Shown one piece after another: positions 21,018 to 26,125 of a stretch of DNA of 26,125 nt. Position 1 is the first letter of the stretch. Every line of letters begins with the position of its first letter. The DNA is from Acanthamoeba sp. SK_2022b. Taxonomy: Eukaryota > Discosea > Longamoebia > Acanthamoebidae. A program made the position numbers and the translations under genes. The stretch covers positions 1 through 26,125 of the forward strand of contig JANDJZ010000624.1 of NCBI GenBank assembly GCA_027943245.1. The letters are read 5' to 3'. The notes beneath the pieces were generated by a model. It was not told the DNA's origin. It saw nothing but the letters and a program-made list of their open reading frames with translations, and searched no databases.

Positions 21018-22487
21018 TTAGCAGTGCTTCTTGTCGGTGCGAGGAGGGGGCGGGGGCGGATAGCGAGGGGGAGTCCGAAGCGTGGGCTGAGCCTGCTACG
21101 AGAGAGAGAGAGAAAGAAGAGGTAAGCATATTCATACGAAGCAAGGCAAGCAGGCTCGGGAACCCGTACGGGAATCCAGGAAGGACAGTCATCCCACTCC
21201 GCTTCTTCCACGCTGACCGTGGCAGGGGCAGTTACGTGAGGCTCGGTCTCCTCCTCCTCCTCTTCCTCTTCCTCTTCCTCTTCGTCCTCGTCTTCGTCTT
21301 CGTCCTCGCTCTGCTCCTGTTCCTGCTCTTCCTCTTCGAGGATGCAGTCAGCCGGAGGAGGCGGGGGAGGCGCAGGGCACGACGAGGATTCGAGGCCGCG
21401 CATCAGGGCCAGCTTGACTTCTCCCATCAGCTCCTGAGCGAGCACATCGAGCCTGCTGATCGCCTCGCCGCCCGCTACGGCCGCCTGGTTGCGCATGTGC
21501 ATGGCTCCCTCGTACAGGGCGCTGCCCTTGGCCCGCGCCGCACTGCTTGCCTCCGAACACAGGGACTCGCTCTTGGTGGCGATGCTCCTGAAGAGCGGGG
21601 CCTGCTTCTCCATCAGCCCGGCAATAGCGGCCTCCATCTCCTCCCTGGTAGGCACGACGCGTTAGCGCTCCCTTCATGTTCCACTAACCATCAACACTCA
21701 ACTAGTGCGAGGAAGCTCACTTGAAGTTGGTCATGGCGCCGCTGGCACCCGAGCGCAGGCGCTGAACGTTCTGCTCCTCGATGAGCGAGCGGACCTGGGT
21801 CAGGAGCACGTCCATGCGCTCGGCCAGCACCCGCTCGAAGCGGCTGAGGTTGCTTCTAAGAGCCTGCATGACCTGCTCTACGTTGACTTGGACATGCGGG
21901 AACTGCAGTCGGTTAATGAGCTGGCCGGCGGCTGCCTGCTTCTGCTCAACTGGGCGGTAGGCGCAGCTGTCCTCATGAGCCTTGCGGTCGCCGATGGTGA
22001 CCAAGGCGGGGCAGTAGCCCTCCCCGCAGGCGGCCACCCAGGCTCCGCTCTCTTCATCCTGAACCACTCCCCACTACACACTTCTCGTTTAGTCGTGGCC
22101 TCGGGGGAAGCCTCGGCCTCATGTGGTCCAGGCACGCACCCTGCAGTGTATGAGGAGGCTGTTCAGCTTCTCGAGGGTGGCGTCGGCCGTGAAGAGCTGA
22201 TCGACCTGGGCAGGTCGGGCGTCGAGCGGGCAGTGGCCCTGCAGGGCGACCCACGAGGCCAGGCACGAGCGGCAGAAGATGTGCTTGCACTTGCCGGTAC
22301 CGACGGGGTCGTGGAGCAGGCCTTTGTGGATGGGGCACTGCAGTTGGTTGGCTTCCCTCTGCTGGAGGCCCTTGTACAGCACGACCGGGCGCTTCACTTC
22401 CTGTGCCTCTGGAACTTGGGGCTCTTCCTCCTTCATCTCCTCCTGGTCGAGTAGCGGGTGTTGCTCTGTAGACTGGGCGTTTTCCAT
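21018..22487 (-). CDS. RING and TRAF-type zinc-finger protein with acidic tract
   Basis: Probable E3 ubiquitin ligase. Four exons (22487-22140, 22058-21721, 21644-21170, 21095-21018) join in phase to 412 residues. After an acidic N-terminus, the RING shows Cys51/His54, Cys67, His69, Cys72, Cys75 and Cys86 with Asp89; the CPLD ending resembles the CPVD of TRAF RINGs. Across the first splice lies a TRAF-like zinc finger (HCRDEESGAW ... CGEGYCPALV ... HEDSCAYRP). Helical regions follow (NVEQVMQALRSNLSRFERVL; EEMEAAIAGLMEKQ). An uninterrupted Glu/Asp tract is encoded by 21240-21330. Exon 4 gives a proline-rich end (PRYPPPPPPRTDKKHC). If its intron is retained, the frame runs to 20966. No MATH domain is seen, so this is not a complete TRAF. 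Confidence 0.85.
21240..21330. repeat. CTC/CTT/GTC-type codon repeat encoding an acidic tract
   Basis: Imperfect trinucleotide run inside the RING gene. On the minus strand it encodes alternating Asp-Glu then Glu-only residues. Confidence 0.85.
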
Positions 22488-22925
22488 CGTTCGGGCTGCG
22501 GTGCGTTGAGTTGGTGTGTGGTGTAGTGTGGTGTGTGGTGTTGGGTCTGGAAAAGAAAGGAGATGGGCCAGTGGACTTGTGGGTCAAGCCAGTTGGTCGG
22601 CCACTTAGTCAGTTTCTCGGTCAACGAAATTTTGGCAGAATCTCAGCTTTTCTTTCCCTTCCCCCGTTGGGGCTTCAATGGTTTCCTCGGTTTTCTGCCT
22701 GGCTGCAACCTAACCCTGTCTACGGCACGCGCACAGACTGATGTAGAGCTGCTGGGTGCTCCATCCGAGCTGATCGAGGCTCGTTCACTCCACCCAAGGA
22801 CAGAATTCAGACAATTCCTCAGGGTGAGAGGTGAGGATGAGGTGCGCCAGTCAAAGAGGCCGGCGCCGCAGGAGAGGGGAGCTTGAGTACATTATAACCC
22901 AGCTGAATAGACATATTGCTGTGAA
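22488..22925. other. Intergenic region upstream of the RING gene and tRNA copy 2
   Basis: 438 bp with the RING promoter on the left (a GT-rich stretch at 22513-22545) and the 5' flank of tRNA-Gly copy 2 on the right. Short open frames exist but none resembles a protein family. Nothing else recognised. Confidence 0.55.
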
Positions 22926-22996
22926 GCGCCGTTGGTCCAGTGGTAGGATCGCCGCCTCCCACGCGGCGGGCCCGGGTTCAATTCCCGGACGGCGCA
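22926..22996 (+). tRNA. tRNA-Gly (anticodon CCC), copy 2
   Basis: Identical over all 71 bases to the copy at 19739-19809 and on the same strand. The same stems, CCC anticodon, A and B boxes are present. Flanks differ from copy 1 immediately outside the gene. It sits between the divergent RING and carboxypeptidase genes, 105 bp before the carboxypeptidase start codon. Confidence 0.96.
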
Positions 22997-23003
22997 TAGA
23001 AAC

Positions 23004-23008
23004 TTTTT
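23004..23008 (+). terminator. RNA polymerase III terminator of tRNA-Gly copy 2
   Basis: Run of five T starting 8 bases after the tRNA end. Confidence 0.8.
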
Positions 23009-23101
23009 ATCAGCTTGGGCTATAAAATCCACGTGCCTTTTTGTCGGTGGCTTATCTCCGATAGAACGGTGCCAGTAAAGTTCGACTTGTTTGGCGTCAA
23101 G

Positions 23102-25432
23102 ATGAAGCTTGTGTTGTGCATCGTTTTATTTGGCTTTCTCAGCCATTTGGCTGTAGAGGCCTACAGAGTACGGAGCAGCGCCTCCTCGGTTGGCCGGGAT
23201 CTGCCGCAGGAGCAGTGGTTCACTCAGGTTTTTTCTCGTCAATCTTCATAACAAATACTAGATGGTTAACGACCTTTGATTTTAGAGGCTCGACCACTTC
23301 AACGGCCAGGAAACTCGCGTCTGGTGCACCTTCACCTCTTTTCACACTATATAGAGAGAGATGCAATATCTGACTGTTGCTCCCGGCAGGAAGCAGCGGT
23401 ACTTCGTAAATGACACTTTCTGGAACCCGTCTGCTCCTGGCCCCATCTTCTGTACTTCCTCCGCAACCTCTTTCCTTGCAAGCCCTTTCCGGCGGCAGCG
23501 TACAGACCAGCATTCTCACCCGGCTACCCTGCTGCAGTCCAGATGGGCGGCGAGGGCGCCGTGAGCGGCGAAGATGTCGTTGAGCTCCAGATGGTGCAGT
23601 ATGGCATCAAGCACGGTTCTCTCCCTCCCTCCCTTTTTGTGTATCTGCTGCACTCGTTTCCAGCATCCAAGTGTAGCGGGGTGACTGGGACATTGCTTTG
23701 CAGGTGCGCTGATGGTCACGCTGGAGCACCGCTTCTACGGCACGAGCCAGCCTCTGCCCGATCTCTCCATCGAGTCCCTCCGCTACCTTTCCTCGGAGCA
23801 GGCGTATGCTATCGTTCCCTCGTCTAGCCAACTCCCCCAAAGCTTTGCCCCTTGTCGCTAACTTCTGCTCCCCCCCTCAGTCTTGCCGACGCGGCCGAGT
23901 TCCTCCTCTGGCTCAAGGACCAGTACAACGCGCCCGACTCGCCCATCATCACTTTCGGCTGCTCCTATCCCGGTACGCGCGTCGAGAACCTGAGAGCGCG
24001 TGTGACCATCGTTCGCGAGCGATGGCTCACGTGGGCCATTTATCTTCACTACGCAGGAGCGCTGGCGGCGTGGTTCCGTCTCAAGTACCCGCACGTGACC
24101 TTTGCCTCGGTGGCCTCGTCTGCCCCCGTGGAGGCCACGCTCGACTTCTTCCAGTACCTCGACGTCGTGGACCAGTCCCTCGGTGAGTTTGCCTCTCTCT
24201 TCGCCCCCCCCCCTCTCCTCTGCCTCTATTCCTTTTCCCAACCTTCCTCGAGACCTGATGACTCTCCCGCTTCAGAGTACTTTGTGGGTGACCAGTGCGT
24301 TGCCAACATCAAGAAGGCCACCACTGCCGTTGAACAGCTCATCGCCACGTACGTGCCGGGGTTTGCCCAGCTTCGAATCCCTCTTCCTCCCTTGTAACCC
24401 TCTCTCTCGCGTGGGTGAGCAGCCCGTCGGGAAGGTCCAAACTGCAGAGCCTCTTCAACTTCTGCGGCCCGATCAAGAACCACCTCGACGTCGCCAACTT
24501 CTACTCCAGTCTTGCCGGCAACTGGATGGGCACCGGTACACCTCTCCTCCCTCACCACTGCCCGCGGCTGGCGATGTGGTTCGCTTACTCTGATGGCGGT
24601 CCAGTGCAATACAACGACGAGAACGGGAACCCTCTTGATGTGGCCTACGTATGGCCAACGCCACGACTCGCTCCCACGTGCGCGCAGGCGCGGATATGCT
24701 GACACAATTGTCTACAGTTGTGCCAGATTATGACCCAGCCCGGCGTGGACCCGCTCACTGCCTACATCAACGTCTCCAACATCTTCCTCCGCTCGCAGAG
24801 CGTATGATCGCCTTTGCCTTGGCCTCCGTCACGAGCGCGGTCGTTGATTGTTGTGTGTCGTGGCGGTGGTTGCAGCAATCTTGCCTGGACATTTCCTACG
24901 CCGATATGATCGAACAGCTGCGCGACACCAGCGCTGCCGCCGCTGGCGTGGGCATGCGTCAGTGGACCTACCAGACCTGCGTCGAGTTCGGCTACTTCCA
25001 GACCTCCGATTCTGGTACGCTGGCCCTAAGCTCATTTTTTTTTTTCGATTTATTCTTTATTTCTATTTTAGTAAGCTGTTATCTTATTATTTCGAGTTTT
25101 GCTTTGGCTCACATGAAGCATTTGTAGATGGCCAGCCCTTCGGAAGTGGCATGCCGCTCAAGTTTTCGCTCGACCAGTGCCGGTGCGCCTGTCCCCCTTC
25201 CTTCCTGGACCTCTGGAAGACCCGTACGGCTGACGCCCACCAATGTTCTCAGCGATGCGTTTGGCCTCATCGACCCGCCTCGCATCAACGCCACCAACCA
25301 CATCTACGGCGGCAGGAACCTGCCCACGTGGGGACCATCCAACATCCTCTTTGTCAACGGTAATGTCCCACCTTACCTGGTGGTGTGGCCTGCGCGGTTT
25401 CCTTATTCAATGGTGTCGTTCGCGCGCGCGCG

Positions 25433-25503
<71 letters not shown>

Positions 25504-25874
25504 GGCTGCAACAGGTAACATTGACCCGTGGCACGCGCTGTCGATCACCAAGGCCATCTCCCCATCCCTCACCAGTACGGTTCTCACGCGGGACGTGTCC
25601 GTTGCGTCAACCCTTTGGCTAAAACGCAACTCCCTCCCCTTCTATTGCGCAGCTGTGTTCATCAACGGCACTGCTCACTGCGCCAACGTGCTGCCCGCCC
25701 GAGAGAACGATCCTCCCAGTACGCGCTGCGTCTCCATTCAGAATGGAGGCCGGTTGAGTTGCTCATCCACAATGATCTCTGCCGTGACGTGCAGGCCTGG
25801 TGCAGGCGAGGAAGGACATCCAGGCTCAGATCGACCAGTGGATCGCCCAGGCCAACGCCAACAGGCGCGCCTAA
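23102..25874 (+). CDS. Peptidase family S28 serine carboxypeptidase (Pro-X carboxypeptidase / PRSS16-like)
   Basis: Secreted or lysosomal serine exopeptidase; family members cleave after or next to proline. Seventeen exons join in phase to 491 residues, the usual length. [20 protein letters not shown] is a signal peptide. QRLDHFNGQ and RYFVNDTFW are S28 signatures, followed by FFQMGGEG (oxyanion region) and LEHRFYG. The nucleophile motif is FGCSYPG (Ser163; GGSYGG in many relatives). The acid is in [10 protein letters not shown] (Asp427) and the base in GTAHCANV (His452), so the triad is complete. The protein ends [16 protein letters not shown]. Donors and acceptors agree in phase throughout; intron 25183-25219 is only 37 bp and intron 25360-25514 holds a long (TG)n. 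Animal-like lysosomal targeting cannot be read. Confidence 0.95.
25421..25502. repeat. (CG)n(TG)n alternating purine-pyrimidine tract
   Basis: Six CG units then about 34 TG units, inside S28 intron 25360-25514, ending 12 bases before the acceptor. About 80 bp of almost unbroken alternating purine-pyrimidine, including CG, is the classic Z-DNA-forming pattern. Confidence 0.95.
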
Positions 25875-26017
25875 GCTCCCTTTGTTGTCTTGCTATGGGG
25901 ATCCATGCCAATCCCATTCTCTGCCCCCACTTCATTGACTTAAGGAAAGGAGTGCGCGGTTGGAAATGTCGTCGCTCGCCAGTGCGGCGGTGATTTATAG
26001 AAGCGAAAGGGGGAGGA

Positions 26018-26125
26018 TTAGATGGAGATGAAGAATTTGTTGAGATACATGTAGTAGGCGATGAGGCACCACATGGACATGCCGGTGAGGTTCATCGCCA
26101 GGGTCATGCGGTGAGTGTAGTCGCC
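26018..26125 (-). CDS. C-terminus of an unidentified membrane protein (partial)
   Basis: Open frame entering from the right edge and ending at TAA 26018-26020. The 35 visible residues include a hydrophobic, Met-rich span (TLAMNLTGMSMWCLIAYYMY) followed by LNKFFISI, so the protein probably ends just after a transmembrane helix. It converges on the carboxypeptidase gene with 143 bp between stop codons. Too little is visible to name the family. Confidence 0.6.
   Translation of the reverse strand, partial: GDYTHRMTLAMNLTGMSMWCLIAYYMYLNKFFISI

Noticed and set aside
21014..21724. Plus-strand Leu/Phe-rich frame resembling a membrane protein
   Set aside because: Antisense of the Glu/Asp codon tract of the RING gene.
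22533..22886. Plus-strand 117-codon frame
   Set aside because: No splice structure or family likeness; treated as intergenic sequence.

Overview
This is a eukaryotic nuclear window. Coding DNA is GC-rich and cut by many short GT-AG introns (mostly 37 to about 140 bp). Genes are tightly packed on both strands, there are two identical tRNA-Gly genes, and dinucleotide microsatellites are common. Gene density, intron style, GC bias and the domain repertoire suggest an amoebozoan, most likely Acanthamoeba or a close relative. That assignment is inference from the sequence alone. I rebuilt the gene models by hand by joining exons where donor, acceptor, reading phase and protein family agree. In eight complete models every phase closes from ATG to stop.

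Layout, left to right: (1) 1-3179, minus: an F-box protein carrying a Cbl-like phosphotyrosine-binding module (EF-hand-like plus SH2) and a Ser/Pro-rich tail, probably running off the left edge. (2) 3567-9566, minus: a large coiled-coil protein with two RasGAP domains, the first with the catalytic arginine finger and the second degenerate. (3) 9898-10725, plus: an intronless orphan single-pass membrane protein. (4) 10929-11725, minus: GTP cyclohydrolase I. (5) 11995-13259, minus: a P-loop nucleotide-kinase-like protein with a probable mitochondrial presequence and an altered Walker A. (6) 13366-17305, plus: an ankyrin-kelch-BTB-BTB protein resembling LZTR1. (7) 17420-19622, plus: the WD40 p60 subunit of chromatin assembly factor 1. 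(8) 19739-19809, plus: tRNA-Gly(CCC). (9) 19894-20801, minus: a glutathione S-transferase. (10) 21018-22487, minus: a RING and TRAF-type zinc-finger protein with an acidic tract. (11) 22926-22996, plus: a second identical tRNA-Gly(CCC). (12) 23102-25874, plus: a secreted or lysosomal S28 serine carboxypeptidase. (13) 26018 to the right edge, minus: the C-terminus of a membrane protein.

There is no operon, but three genes share a theme. The F-box/Cbl-like protein (SCF-type adaptor for phosphotyrosine targets), the double RasGAP protein, and the LZTR1-like protein (the animal relative is a CUL3 adaptor that destroys Ras GTPases) all fit switching off Ras or tyrosine-kinase signalling. The two most novel features are the F-box joined to a Cbl-type module, replacing the RING of Cbl, and the ankyrin extension on an LZTR1-like kelch-BTB-BTB core. 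The donor sites favour C at intron position 4, two introns appear to be GC-AG, and several microsatellites sit right at splice sites.
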